A stretch of DNA of 64,000 bases from positions 62,001 to 126,000 of the forward strand of contig MU270038.1 in the NCBI GenBank assembly GCA_021432635.1, written 5' to 3'. This document shows positions 25,392-36,496 of this stretch, piece by piece (position 1 is the stretch's first letter; the number at the start of each line of letters is the position of its first letter). Source of the DNA: Thozetella sp. PMI_491. Lineage: Eukaryota > Ascomycota > Sordariomycetes > Chaetosphaeriales > Chaetosphaeriaceae. Under the pieces are notes generated by a model. The model saw only the letters and a list, made by a program, of their open reading frames with translations. It was not told where the DNA came from and did not search any database. The position numbers and the translations under genes are program-made.

Positions 25392-25735
25392 ATGGCTATA
25401 AATTCGCTATTTACCCCTGTTCGGCAAATATGGAGGGACTACAAATTTGGGCGTGCTACCCGCCAAAAGAACAGCAATAAGACAAATGCTAAACCTAAAG
25501 AAGAGACGAAGAGCGAGGGAAAAACCGGTGCAACGACAATACGCCGATAGGTCAACCCTTTGACGCGGAGAGACAAGGGTGTAAAACGCCATCCTCTACA
25601 GGAGTATGGCAGTACCGAGCAGATGGAGAATTTCCCTGGCGCTTCGAGCAGATCGTCCGGGAGGAGAGCAACTGGCGTGGGACTTGGGTGCTTGAGATAA
25701 AGGATATGCAAGCGATGGAGTGGGGGATAGTATGA
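25392..25735 (+). pseudogene. Unidentified coding-like remnant, two frames
   Basis: An ATG at 25392 opens a 52-codon frame (MAINSLFTPVRQIWRDYKFG, then a Lys/Asn/Glu-rich tail) ending at 25550. A second frame then continues to a stop at 25735 and reads, in part, GVWQYRADGEFPWRFEQIVR and WVLEIKDMQAMEWGIV. Residue composition and the Trp-rich blocks look like real protein, so this may be a frameshifted gene or two exons. I do not recognise the family. Confidence 0.3.
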
Positions 25736-25998
25736 GTGCCTAAGGAAAACTCACGTGGCGGCAGGTACTAAAGAAAACCAATATGTCACTTAGCATTCCT
25801 GTTTGAAGGGCCAAGTTATACTCTGCTTCCGTCCGAAGGAGGACAGGATGATTTGATGGTCTGGCTAGGGAAATCTTAAGATAGTAACCTAAAGAGGAGC
25901 CTTGACACGTCCTATGTTTATGGCTCTCGGAGGTAAGACACTATGTTTATTGGCCCACTCGAGGACCTGCGGACTGATCCTCTCCCGATACGCTTCTC

Positions 25999-26470
25999 CT
26001 ACCGCTTATCGCTGGCGGCGATGATGCGAAAACTATATTCTTGGGCCTCTGTCTTGTCGCCTTGCCTCCAGCCTGCCGAGTAGACCTCTTCGTGCTCGTC
26101 AGCGAACAGGAAGGCCTGGCTCAGGCGGATAGTCTCCTCGACATTCCGGCCTACGGGCAAGTCGTTGACGGTGCTCTGGTGCAGGACGCTTTTGGGGCCG
26201 ATGATGAAGAGGCCACGCAGCGCCACGCCCTCCTCCTCGAGAAGGACGTTGTATTCAGGAGAGATCTGCTGGTTGTGGGGAGCTCAAGGTGCGAGCCCGG
26301 CCACTCTTCTTCCGGAGCTGCGTCTGCCACCCCAGGTGGCTGTAGTGGCTGTCGGCGGAGATGGTGAGCACCTTGGTGCTGATAGCGTGGAAGCGTAGCA
26401 GGGCGACGTTTAATGGATGATATCTGTGGGGCAGATGAAGCTGAAGTTCATATAATAGAAGATTAAGACG
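25999..26470 (-). pseudogene. 2-Cys peroxiredoxin pseudogene (C-terminal two-thirds)
   Basis: Reading the minus strand from 26469 gives VLIFYYMNFSFICPTDII, the peroxidatic-cysteine region of typical 2-Cys peroxiredoxins (family pattern FYP-x-D-F-x-F-V-C-P-T-E). The catalytic Cys codon is at 26433-26431. A stop follows at once; after a frameshift comes HAISTKVLTISADSHYSHLG. After another shift comes ISPEYNVLLEEEGVALRGLF, then VNDLPVGRNVEETIRLSQAF and DEHEEVYSAGW. In family members the last block is GEVCPAGW; here the resolving cysteine is replaced by Tyr. At least two frameshifts, one stop, a missing N-terminal third and a lost resolving Cys show it is dead. It sits inside the candidate inverted-repeat element. 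Confidence 0.85.
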
Positions 26471-26931
26471 CACCTGCGACTTAGGCTGGTCCTAAGCGAC
26501 AGAAGGTGTATTGTACATCAACGTGATTTTGTACCTGGCTAAAGTATTGTAACACGAAGAGAGGGGGGACTGTTGGTCTTTATTGCCCGGGGTAGTAGAC
26601 ACACTATTCGATACTAATGGCAAGAATGCATTTGGGTAGAGCCAATACGTACGACAGATCGATACGTATAACCAAGAAGCTATCTTTGAAAACACCTAAG
26701 CATATGGTATAGCTAGGTCATGGTTGGGGATAAGTTGAGGAAGAGGGTCACTGTTGTCACGATCACGATCCCTACAGTGCCGGCTTTAGCCTAGTGAAGG
26801 CGGCCGGCAGGAGCTAGGCGAAAAGAACGTATATGCTGCTAATAAAAGGAAAGAAATAAACGGGAGGGAATGCGTTCGCAGTAAAACTAGCTTATTTGTG
26901 CCCGCTGGCACATTTTGGAGTTTGCTGCCTT

Positions 26932-26932
<1 letters not shown>

Positions 26933-26982
<50 letters not shown>
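26933..26982. repeat. 50-base poly-C homopolymer
   Basis: Uninterrupted run of 50 C residues in the candidate element. True length is doubtful in any assembly. The complementary strand is a G tract with quadruplex potential. Confidence 0.9.
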
Positions 26983-26983
<1 letters not shown>

Positions 26984-27459
26984 AGCCAACTCCCCGATGT
27001 CGGTCGCCGACCAGCCCGGAGCTGGCTGGGGCTCAACTTCCTGCCGAAATGGGACCGATCTCATGCGGCTCGTGGCAGTCGAGGGCAAGAAATTATATTA
27101 GATAGTCAGGAACAGAATATCACGAGATATCAGCCATAGAACCACCCCGCGTCATCATGGAAAGCCAACTCGATATCAACCTATTGACATGCTCGCACTA
27201 GGTAGACCTCCGTTAGTCCTGGCTCATCGGAGCCTTGCTCTTAACGGCCGGTGAAACCTTAGAAAAAGTGGCTCGCGAGTGTGTGGCGGCCTGATACCCA
27301 AGCCACTTACAGGCTGGAGGAATCAAAAGTACTGTACTCGAACCCTCTGTCTCAAGCGCTGTTAAGGCTGAAAGGGATGATGACACAGTGTTAATAATTT
27401 ACACACTGTTGCTGACCATTTCTGGCTCTTGCCAAGAATTTTTCGACACATCCACGGGC

Positions 27460-27483
27460 GGACGCTGAACCTGAACGAAATAG
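27460..27483 (-). repeat. Right 24-bp terminal inverted repeat of the candidate element
   Basis: On the minus strand it begins CTATTTCGTTCAGG and ends CAGCGTCC. It matches the left copy at 22 of 24 positions and is followed on the plus strand by TA (27484-27485). Confidence 0.6.
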
Positions 27484-27485
27484 TA

Positions 27486-28065
27486 TACATCTATGTAGAT
27501 GCCAAAATTGATGCCGACTTGGTTTCACTTGAAAGTCATTGCGTTGTTTGGTGTGCAAGGCAATATGTCAGGTCCTGTCGAGACCAAGAGACTTGGCCGT
27601 TTCGTGCCAAGTCAAAAGGTTCCGGGACAATAAGGATAGATCCTGGAAGGCCCGGTGGTCCGAGACCCAGCGACTCGCGGCTGAACAGAATGCTACAGCA
27701 CCTTGGGCCCCCGGGCACTATTGAAGTGCTCGGTATCTAATATCGTCTTCTGTCGTGCTCTGCATGCAGCATTTTTGTGGTACAAGCAAAGGGTTAATAG
27801 AGGCGCGAAAAGATCAGTAGCGCCAGACACTTCGCCAGAGACTTCGCCAGAGAACGAGACAGGAGCACCGTTTGAAGATCAACAAAGCATGCATTTTATT
27901 GTCAACAGCAAGTCTATGTCTTCAGCTATGAACAAACTAGGAAATAATTATATGTACTGTATGAGTATCCGGTATCCAATGTAACCAACCCATCCAATCC
28001 GCGCCGTAGCCTTTTCACACGCATATGCGTACAGCAGAATTCTATTGATTCTCGCCCCCGTACTC
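27486..28065. other. Spacer between candidate element and PMA 3' end
   Basis: No gene seen. It probably contains the 3' UTR of the minus-strand H+-ATPase. A 12-bp unit ACTTCGCCAGAG is tandemly duplicated at 27829-27852. Confidence 0.5.
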
Positions 28066-31000
28066 TTACTCCTCCTCCTCGACGACCTGCTTCTGGGCAA
28101 TGTAGAAGCGCGAGCCGTGTTCGTCAACCTCGTGCTCGACAGCAACCTTGCTGAGGTGGGTGAGGATGTTCTCCATCATGGTGTCGCTGGCGCTACGCTT
28201 CTTGCGGCCAAGGTCGTTCAGGCTCTGAAGACCAGTCATGACAAAGTAGACAATACCGATGACGATGGTGACAGCGATGGAGAAGCCCCAGACGACGACA
28301 ACGGTGACGATGTCAACGGAACCGTTCTCGCTCAGGGTGCCACCAGCGGGACCGTTGGACGGGTCATCGATGCCACCGGAGAACCAACCGAAGACAGCGA
28401 AGAGGGTGGCCAGGATGTCGACACCACCAATGGCGGCAACGAGCTGCCAGTTGGGCAGGGTCTCGAAACCACGGGTGACGAAGATGAGCCAGTTCTCAGT
28501 AAGCGAGACCTCGAGGAACAGGATCTCCTGGATACCACCATGGTTCTGGATAATACCGCCGTTGGGGAGGAAGAGGGTACCACGGAGGATCCAGGTGCCG
28601 ATGGCAAGGAGGGTACCAAGGACGATGGAGATGATCCAGATCTTGGGCAGCTGCCACTCGACAGGGCGCTTCTCGTAGTGGGCGTTGTCGTATGCGACCG
28701 CGATGGTGGCCAGATCGGCGAACAGGGCCAGGAAGACAATGAGATCGGCGCGGATGGTCTCGTTGATGATGATCATAGAGGTGACCAGGTACAACTCGAG
28801 GTGCAAGCAGAGGGCAATGCGGTACTGGATGTAGGACTTCATGCGCTGGAAGATCTGGCGGGAGATCTTGATGGCGGAGACGATGGTGCTGAGACCGGGG
28901 GCGAGGAAGACAATGTCGGCGGCGGCCTGGGCAGCCTCGGTGGCACCCTCGACGGCGATACCGCAGTCAGACTTCTTCAGGGAAGGTGCGTCGTTCACAC
29001 CGTCGCCAGTCATGGCAGTCAAGTGGCCCCGCTGCTGAAGCATCTCGACGACCTGGTACTTGTGCTCAGGGAACACTTCGGCGAAACCATCGGCGCGCTC
29101 ACAGAGATCGTGGATAGCGCTTCCAGCCATGTCGCTGTGCAGGAGCTTGTCCGAGTTGTAGACCTTGGTACCGAGGGCAAGCATACGGCAGGTCTCCTTA
29201 GCAATGGCGATGGCGTCACCAGTAAGCATCTTGACGCTGAGGCCGAGAGCCTGGGCCTCAGCGATGGTCTGAGCAGTATCCGAACGGGGAGGGTCGAAGA
29301 GAGAGAGCATGCCGAGGAGCTCCCACGGGCCATCCTCCTCCTTGACAGCAACAGCGAGGGAACGGAAACCACGGCGGGCGAACTCAGTGGCCTTCTCCTT
29401 GAAGAGAGTAGCCTGCTCCTCGGTGCAGTTGCTGATGTTCAGGACGGCCTTGGGAGCACCCTTGCAGCAGGTGTAGCGGACCCCCTTGTGGGTGACGACG
29501 GCAGTAATGCGCTTGCTGACGGGGTCAAAAGGCATGAAACTCTCAGTCTTCCAGCCCTCGGCGATCATCTCCTTGGCCTTGGGGTAACGCTTAAGGGTCA
29601 GGATGGTGATCTTGTCGATAGGGTCAAGCGACTTGATGTTGTGCGACGAAGCGAGGGCAGCAACAGCCATCATCCAGTTGATGTCAACACCCTCCATGAG
29701 GAAAGGCTCGCGGATGGACAGCTGGTTGGCAGTGAGAGTACCCGTCTTGTCGGAGCAGAGGATGTCGACACCAGCAAGGGACTCAATGGCGGTAAGCTTC
29801 TGTACGATAGCCTTCTCCTCGGCGAGGTAGGCGGCACCGACGGCGAGAGTGGTGGTTGTGACAACGGGCAGACCGACGGGTACGCCAATGATGAGCAGGA
29901 TCAGAGCGTAGTGGAGTAGGTTGACGGAGCTGTCCTCGGGGGTGGCGATGCGCAGGTGGCGGTAGAAACCACCGATCCACGAAGCCAGGATGAAGATGAC
30001 GACGAGGACAAGCAGTGTGGTACCAATGTTGTTCATGATGGCCTTGAAGTGACCAGAGTCCTTAGCACCCTGGACGAGCGAGGCAGTCTTGCCGACGAAG
30101 GAGGCCTGGGCGCCATGGGTGACAATGCCGTAAGCCTTGCCGCGCTTGCAGCCAGTGGTGTAATAGACGGTGTCGGTCATATACTTGTCCACGGCGAGGG
30201 ACTCTCCGGTCATGGCGGACTGGTCGATGGCCAGGATGGCGTGGCCAATGTGGGGAACGCCCTCATCGTCATCGCCCTCCTCAAACTTCTCCTTGCGGGG
30301 AGAAGCTAGGTCCTGGCCGTGAAGCTCGGCGTGGTACTGGGCGAAACCCTCTGCCTTGTTCGAATAGTCGCAGATGAGACGAGCATCGGCAGGGACAACA
30401 GTGCCTTCCTCAATCACGATCTGTGGCTGGTCAGCATTGGGTCGCGGCGAAAGGCTACGTTGTGGTCGGGAAGAGGCTTACGATATCACCAGGGACGAGG
30501 TCTCGGGCCTTGATCTCCTGTTCCATGCCGTTGCGAACCACGCGAGCCTTGAGAGCGATATCACCCTTCAGCTTGGCGACGACATCGGCAGCCTGCTTCT
30601 CCTGGTACCAACCCACAATGGCGTTGAGCAGCAGGATACCGCAGATGATACCGGCGTCTAGCCAGTCCCTCAGACCGAAAGCGAGGATGGCGGCAGCTTC
30701 CATGACTGGGTGAATGTTAGGGCGTGCGCAGGGCAGCTTGTCAGCAGTGCAAGGGGACACATACCGTAGAGAATAGGACCTTGGAAGAAGCCGACGAACT
30801 TGAGGAACATGTTCTCCTTCTCAGTACTGAGCTCGTTCCAGCCCGTGAACTTCCTGCGGCGTTCGATTTCCATGCTGTCGAGGCCCTGGTTGATGTCGGT
30901 CTTGAGCCAGTCCTCAGGCGTAGCAAAGTCAGATAGGTTCCGGGTGGAAGCCTTCTTGCCAAAGTGATACCATTTTCCGCCCTTGCTGTCCTCAATCTCC

Positions 31001-31385
31001 TCCTCTCCCTCAAGTTCCGCGCGGGGATCCCTGTAGGTATCGATATACCTCACAAGACTAGGTTACACAAAGTCAGCAACCGGTTAGGAAGGCGAGCACG
31101 CGACTCAGCGGTGGCAAGCGCCAACGACGCCAGCCAGCAATTTGTGGTGGGGGAGCGGTAGAGTTGATTAGAAGGGATGACTTACGCCCGGTACTCGTCC
31201 AGGTAGGGGTTGTCTCCCTGGTGATGGGCATCCCCGCCGTGGCCCTGAGAGCGCTGGCGTTCGTTCAAGAAGCTGCCAGCCTCGAGGTCAGGGTTGTGGG
31301 TGGGAGTGTCCGGGCTTGGGGGCACGTCCGGCTCCAGCGAGTGGTGCTGGCCAAACACCTTGACTTTCTTGAAGTTCGGTGCCAT
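28066..31385 (-). CDS. pma: Plasma-membrane H+-ATPase, P3A type (long form)
   Basis: Exons 31385-31186, 31057-30765, 30705-30482 and 30420-28066 give 1,023 aa, about 100 longer than Neurospora PMA-1 (920 aa). P-type ATPase marks are present: [12 protein letters not shown] (actuator, about 307-318), CSDKTGTLT with the phosphorylated Asp at about 463, KGAP in the nucleotide-binding domain, and [12 protein letters not shown]. Fungal PMA signatures include [14 protein letters not shown] and [13 protein letters not shown]. About ten membrane helices are expected. The N-terminal extension (about 90 residues) is hydrophilic, and an acidic insertion of about 40 residues ([14 protein letters not shown] to [11 protein letters not shown]) lies in the actuator domain before the conserved DQSAMTGES. 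The enzyme exports H+ across the plasma membrane, energising secondary uptake and setting cytosolic pH. The C-terminal tail has basic RKKRSAS and ends in four Glu. The divergence suggests the second (PMA2-like) fungal paralogue class; that assignment is inference. Confidence 0.93.
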
Positions 31386-34343
31386 GGTGAACCGACGTTA
31401 CAGTCCAGCTGTATGACGAGTAGGGAGGAGTGCGGAACGGGGGGAGAGGGGAGAGGGGAGCAACCGAACAGAGCGAGCTGGCGGTACTTCTTCCTAACCC
31501 CGGGGGCGGGAAGGCATTCCTACTTATACCGGAGACGACTCGGCATACACGCGGAGAAAGAAGCTGGGCCCCCAGACCAGGAGCGCGAAATACGCACAGC
31601 TCCATGGCATCCACCTTGGCGTGCCCCTCGAGGCGGTCAGGGTGTCGGCGATTCGGGGTATCCTAGTGGACTCGGGCCAGGAGCCAAATAGAGGATCCGG
31701 TTTATTCTCTGATGGAGCTCTGGCCGATGGGGCCAAGCCGAGTCAAACGAGGGCGGGAAGAGAGAACCGACTTGTCCGACACGGAACACGACAGGTACGG
31801 AGCTTGTGTGATGGTCTGAAGCTATTGGTAGTCTTGCTCGAACCGCCATGCCCGTCTGGGTGCCTCCCAGGATGGAGCTCGGGAGCTATTGAGATGGATT
31901 GGCCTATCGGCGTCGAGAATTTCGGGTTAAAGGGGGGGCGAAGACCCCGAGTTGATCCGTTTCGAAAAGAGGGATGTACCCTTCCAGTTTGACCTTCATC
32001 TCAAGCTACGGCGGCATGGCGTATTAGGGCAAGGCCAGCCCAGGTCGATGTAACTGCGAACAGGGCTAGACCTGCACCGAAGATCGCGTAACGTGGGCAG
32101 AAAATGCCTCAACGGCCCTGACTAGCGTAGTACGTACTTGCTGTACATCGTCATGATAGTAGGCTAGCGGGGCCCTGAGGGCCCGCTAGAGACAAACAAA
32201 ACGGCCCCGGACGCGAGGCTCGGAGGGGGGGAGGGGCAACCCACGTCCCTGCAGGCCCACAGTTTCATCTCGAGTCCGAAACTGCCGCGCACGTGATCTC
32301 CCCAACAGACACCGTACACACACGTACACACCACACACCTTCTGTGGCCGTCTGTTCCTGGCTGTAACTCTCAGGCTTGGGTTGAGCGTGTTCCACGACG
32401 GCCGCCAAGGCTCTCCAGAATTTGACGCTGCCCTTCGTGCACTTCGTTCCCTTCGTGCCAAGCGATGCCAAGCTGGGGATGTGCGGATTCCCGCAGCCTG
32501 TAAACTCTGCCCTCGAGCCCTCTAGATAAAGCCTCCCTTGGCACTTGGCCAAGACCCTGGATATGACACTCAAGAGATTCAAAAAACGCCGAGAGGACCT
32601 CTAACTGGCAACATCTGCGCGCCCACTCCGGCACTTGGATGTCAAGAATGCGTATGCGTCGCAGACAGACGCCGCAGGGCTCCCCCCCCTCTCTCTGTTT
32701 AATCCTCTCCCCCCTTGCCCCCGCCCTTCCAAGAGATACCAGAGCTTGTTGCCGTCTCGGCCAGCGCGGCCAAGCCCCAAGACTTGAATGGGCCTCGCAT
32801 CCGCACTCGAGATCGACGGCCCAGAGCGGTGCGACCTTTGTCTCGGCGGGCGAGGCTGCCGAGTCGAGCGCGCCTGGGGCGTTGGGAGACCCCGGGGAAT
32901 AAAGGGAATAAGGGAAACAAGCGGACAACGGGCATGGATCCAGGGTTCGACCAGAAGGCCCCAACAACAACAAAGATATCGGCACGAACTTCGGCGGAGC
33001 ACGCGCATCTCGGTGCTGCACGAGGCTAGCAGGGTGAGCATGGCTCTTCTGCTGGACGTAGCACGCTGGTAGCGCATATCCACCAAGACCCTGGTCTAGT
33101 CGACAACCCACACCGAGAGACATCCAGAATGAGAAGTGGCGACAGCGGCGGCTTTTGCGGGTCACGGCTGGATCGGCAATACTAGACCGGCTGTTGCCCG
33201 GAAATGTTGCGTGCAAAAAGGCCGGCGCGCCATTTTTGGGGCGGGCGGTTATTTTTACATGCACAGTACAGCCGATTGGCGAGTTCGGAGGGATGGCGAC
33301 TCAAGCGAAGGCCCGTAGAACGAGACCGAATAGTGCTGACCGCGAAGCGCGGCCAAGAACGGGGTATACTTGGTGCATTTTGACAGGAGAGGGATTTTTT
33401 TGGCAACCGGCGGTCCACGTCCTGTCTGCCACTAGGCCGAGCCGGACCCCCGCCCACATTCTGCCTACCCACATCGGTCACAGTACCGGCTGAAATCGCC
33501 GTGCGAGGCGAACTTCAGGTGTCCCAAGCAGGCATTCAAGCGCCCATGCCCCCCCGGCATGGGAAGTGGGAGGAACGGGAAAAGAGAGAGGCGGGCAAGG
33601 CGGGCTCGAGCCAGACAGACATGGGAGAGCTGCAGGCTGGCAGGGGAGCTTCTACCCAGTCTATGAAACGACAAAGATCAAACTTTGAGACGAGTGGATG
33701 AACAGGGGCAAGCAAAAACGTCGCACCTTCCGGTGAAGCGTTGGCGCCCGGTGCTCGGGGCGCGTCCAAAAAATCGCTATCAGACATGGCAGAATCGGGA
33801 ATTGCCAACATCGGGTGGGGCCGCGCCCTAGCCCGGGGCAACCAGGGCAACCAGGGGTCCTTTGTGGTCCTGGGTGGGCAAGCTGGGGATCGAACTGGAC
33901 TTGAAGCGAAGGCCGTCAAAGAAAAGGTGGCTGGGCGACACGCATCGCGCGCCGACAAGTGCCACCACCGGTCGACGAACCGACGCAGAAGCCACGCAGG
34001 TACGGAACGGTGCCAAGCCAGAGATTTGTTTCTCGAATGTCGGGAAGCATCGATCTGTGCAGGTGGCTACTGCCCCGCACGATTGGTGGAGGGGCAACCG
34101 AAGCGGGATGCGCTTGCTGGCTTGGCTGTCCACAAAGTGGCAGAAAGTGGAGCGGGAAGGTGGTGGGTGATGGCAGGTGCAGGTGCGCCTCGATAAGATA
34201 AGGAAATTTTTGGTAAACTTGTGAAGGAGAGAGCAAACCGGTACGGCGACGACGTTTTACAGCATAGGTATCCCCCACCGCCTGGCTTTCTCTGGCGCCA
34301 CCCTCCTGCAAAAGCTGCCGATCATCTCTACGTGCAGAACAAG
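31386..34343. other. PMA-DBP9 divergent intergenic region; no gene seen
   Basis: About 3 kb between two divergent starts, so it contains both promoters. A palindromic CACGTG followed by A is at 32290-32295. An RRPE-like motif near DBP9 is listed separately. One minus-strand frame is open for 297 codons (32371-33264), but it lacks any recognisable domain and overlaps equally open frames on both strands, so I do not call it. Confidence 0.5.
34202..34213. promoter_or_regulatory. RRPE-like element upstream of DBP9
   Basis: GGAAATTTTTGG (minus strand CCAAAAATTTCC, containing AAAAATTT) lies about 130 bp before the DBP9 ATG. It resembles the RRPE motif of yeast ribosome-biogenesis promoters and the motif seen upstream of NOC3. 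Confidence 0.35.
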
Positions 34344-36496
34344 ATGAAGCGGAAGCTGGCTCAGCGCGACGATGCGCCCCCTCCCGAGACGGCCGCGCCC
34401 GAGTCGACGGCCGCCGCAGTCCCGGCGCAACCTTCGTTCGCCGACCTCAACCTCGACGCTCGACTTGTCCAAGCCCTGGCGAAGCTGGGCTTCGAGAAGC
34501 CGACCCATGTGCAACATCGAGCAATCCCATTGGCATTGAACGGCCGAGATATTCTTGCCAAGGCTCCCACAGGCTCAGGCAAGACGGCCGCATATCTGCT
34601 TCCTGTGATGCAGTCGATCCTCAGACGAAAAAAGGTGCGCCTTAGGAGGTCCGTTCCCTCCATATCGGAAACAATGCTAAGACTTTATTCTTAGACGTCC
34701 ACCGAAGCTTGCACCTCTGCTCTTATACTGGTTCCCACTCGAGAACTTGCCGATCAAGTTTTGAAGAAGTTCGAGGAGCTCTCGGCTTTCTGTGCCAAGG
34801 ACATCCAAGCTGTGAAACTTGCCGAGAAGCTACCGGACGCAGTCCAGAGAGCGTTGCTTGCCAACACTCCCGACATCGTGTACGTGCATCTTGTTCCACG
34901 CGGCCTGTCTCCGAACCGTCGAAGCCGTCCAACTAGCCACAGCTGTCTAGAGAATGGCCCGGCATATGTGTGTGTGTGTCTCTGTGTGTGGACAATTGCT
35001 AACTTTTGTGCGTGCTGAAGCATCTCGACGCCTGCTAGAGCATGGAACAATGTCAATTCTTCCTCCTTGTCTGTAGACAAGCTCACCCACTTGGTAATTG
35101 ATGAGGCAGACCTAGTGCTAAGCTATGGCTACGAAGACGATCTCGAGAGGTTGGCCGAGGCCGTGCCCAAGGGGCTGCAGAGCATCATGATGAGTGCGAC
35201 TCTGAGTGAGGATCTAGAAAAACTAAAAGGAATGGGCTTCTGCCGGAACCCGGCCCTGCTGGATCTCGACGAGCAGAAGGCGGAAGGCGGGGGGGTCGCC
35301 CAGTTCGTCGTCAAGTAAGTTTACTTACCATGCCTCTACATGGACTTTGCGGCTAACAGAGGCCCAGATGCGGAGAAGATGAGAAGTTTGTCCTTGCCTA
35401 TGTTCTAATGAAGCTCAAGCTATTGCGGGGCAAGTGCATCATCTTTGTCGCAAAGTAGGTCAACCTCATCCAGCAGTGTGTCTTGTCTGCTAAGACTGAT
35501 CCCGATAGCGTCGACCGTTCCTACCGCCTCAAGCTGTTCTTCGAGGGCTTCGGCATCAAGAGCTGCCTGCTCAACCAAGAACTGCCCGTCAACTCAAGAA
35601 TCCACGTTGTCGAGGAGTTCAATCGAAATGTTTACGACATTCTTATCGCCTCCGATGAGAACGAGGTGCTCGGGGGCGAGGACAAGCAGGACGAGGGCGA
35701 AGACGCGGAAGTTGACTCGAACGGCGAGCTCCAGAAGCAAACCACCGAAGCAGACAAGGATGCGAAGCGGCCCAAGAAGAAGAGGAAAGCAGAGAGACGC
35801 GACAAGGAGTACGGCGTCAGCAGAGGCATCGATTTCCGCAACGTCTCCGTGGTCCTCAATTTCGATTTCCCTGTGACATCCAAGTCTTATACGCACAGAA
35901 TTGGGAGGACAGGCCGAGCCGGCCAGAGCGGCATGGCGCTCTCTTTTGTTGTCCCCAAAGATCTTTATCGGAAACACATCCCGACGACGGTCGAGGCGGC
36001 GGAGAACGACGAGAAGGTACTCGCCAAGGTGGCACGCCAGCAGGGCAAATTGGGCCAGGAGATCAAGGACTACGTATTCGACAAGAAGCAAATCGAGGCT
36101 TTCCGGTACCGAGTCAACGACTGCCTTCGATCCGTCACCTCTACTGCTATCCGAGAGGCGCGCACTAAGGAGATCAGAAAGGAGCTTCTCCAGAGCTCCC
36201 AGCTCAGCCGCTACTTTGAAGAGAACCCGGCTGAGTTGAAACACCTGAGGCACGATGGAGAGCTCTCCAGGCCAAACCGATCGCAGAGCCACCTGAAGAA
36301 CGTCCCGGCATATCTACTTCCGAAAGACGGCAAGAAGGCGCTCGTGTCTGACGACATTGGATTTGTGCCCTTCAAGAAGGAGGGCCAGAGACAGCGTGGC
36401 CACAAGAAGAGCAGGGTGAAGGCGAAAGGCTTCAAGGTTGGCAGGAGGAAAGGAGACCCGCTCAAGACATTCAAGGCGGGGAGGAAAACCAAGTAG
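34344..36496 (+). CDS. dbp9: ATP-dependent RNA helicase Dbp9 (DEAD-box)
   Basis: Five exons: 34344-34634, 34695-34879, 35021-35314, 35368-35454 and 35509-36496; 614 aa. The frame is open upstream of the ATG, but MKRKL at 34344 is the family's conserved start. Motifs in order: Q-motif region [13 protein letters not shown], motif I APTGSGKT (about 74-81), Ia PTRELADQ, Ib STPAR, II DEAD (186-189), [27 protein letters not shown] highly charged insertion ([19 protein letters not shown] through [17 protein letters not shown]) between motifs IV and VI is typical of Dbp9. The tail is Lys/Arg-rich. The family works in the nucleolus on 27S pre-rRNA processing and 60S assembly. Introns 2-4 have CTAAC or CTAAG branch points; intron 2 (141 bp) carries a GT-dinucleotide run. 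Splice choices rest on conserved joins such as [11 protein letters not shown] and [15 protein letters not shown]. Confidence 0.95.

Larger units (their letters stand above)
24130..27485. mobile_element. Candidate TA-flanked inverted-repeat element (decayed)
   Basis: Two 24-bp inverted repeats (24132-24155 and 27460-27483) match at 22 of 24 positions and share the core ATTTCGTTCAGGTTCA. Each is bordered on its outside by the dinucleotide TA (24130-24131 and 27484-27485), the target duplication expected for Tc1/mariner-type DNA transposons. Similarity stops abruptly inside the repeats. The 3,352-bp interior looks more A/T-rich than neighbouring coding DNA. It holds three broken coding remnants and a 50-bp C run, and no intact transposase. 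It begins 43 bp past the UTP10 stop and ends about 580 bp before the PMA stop. The repeats were found by eye; a second copy elsewhere in the genome would settle it. Confidence 0.5.

Noticed and set aside
27325-27365. Possible tRNA T-arm (GGTTCGAGTAC on the minus strand)
   Set aside because: The flanking bases do not form the 5-bp T stem and no A-box or cloverleaf could be found at the right distance.
28045-29919. 624-codon open frame on the plus strand
   Set aside because: It runs exactly antisense to PMA exon 4; it is a by-product of biased codon use, with a Gly/Asp/Glu-rich nonsense product.
32371-33264. 297-codon minus-strand frame between PMA and DBP9
   Set aside because: No recognisable family; the region is GC-rich and open in several frames on both strands.
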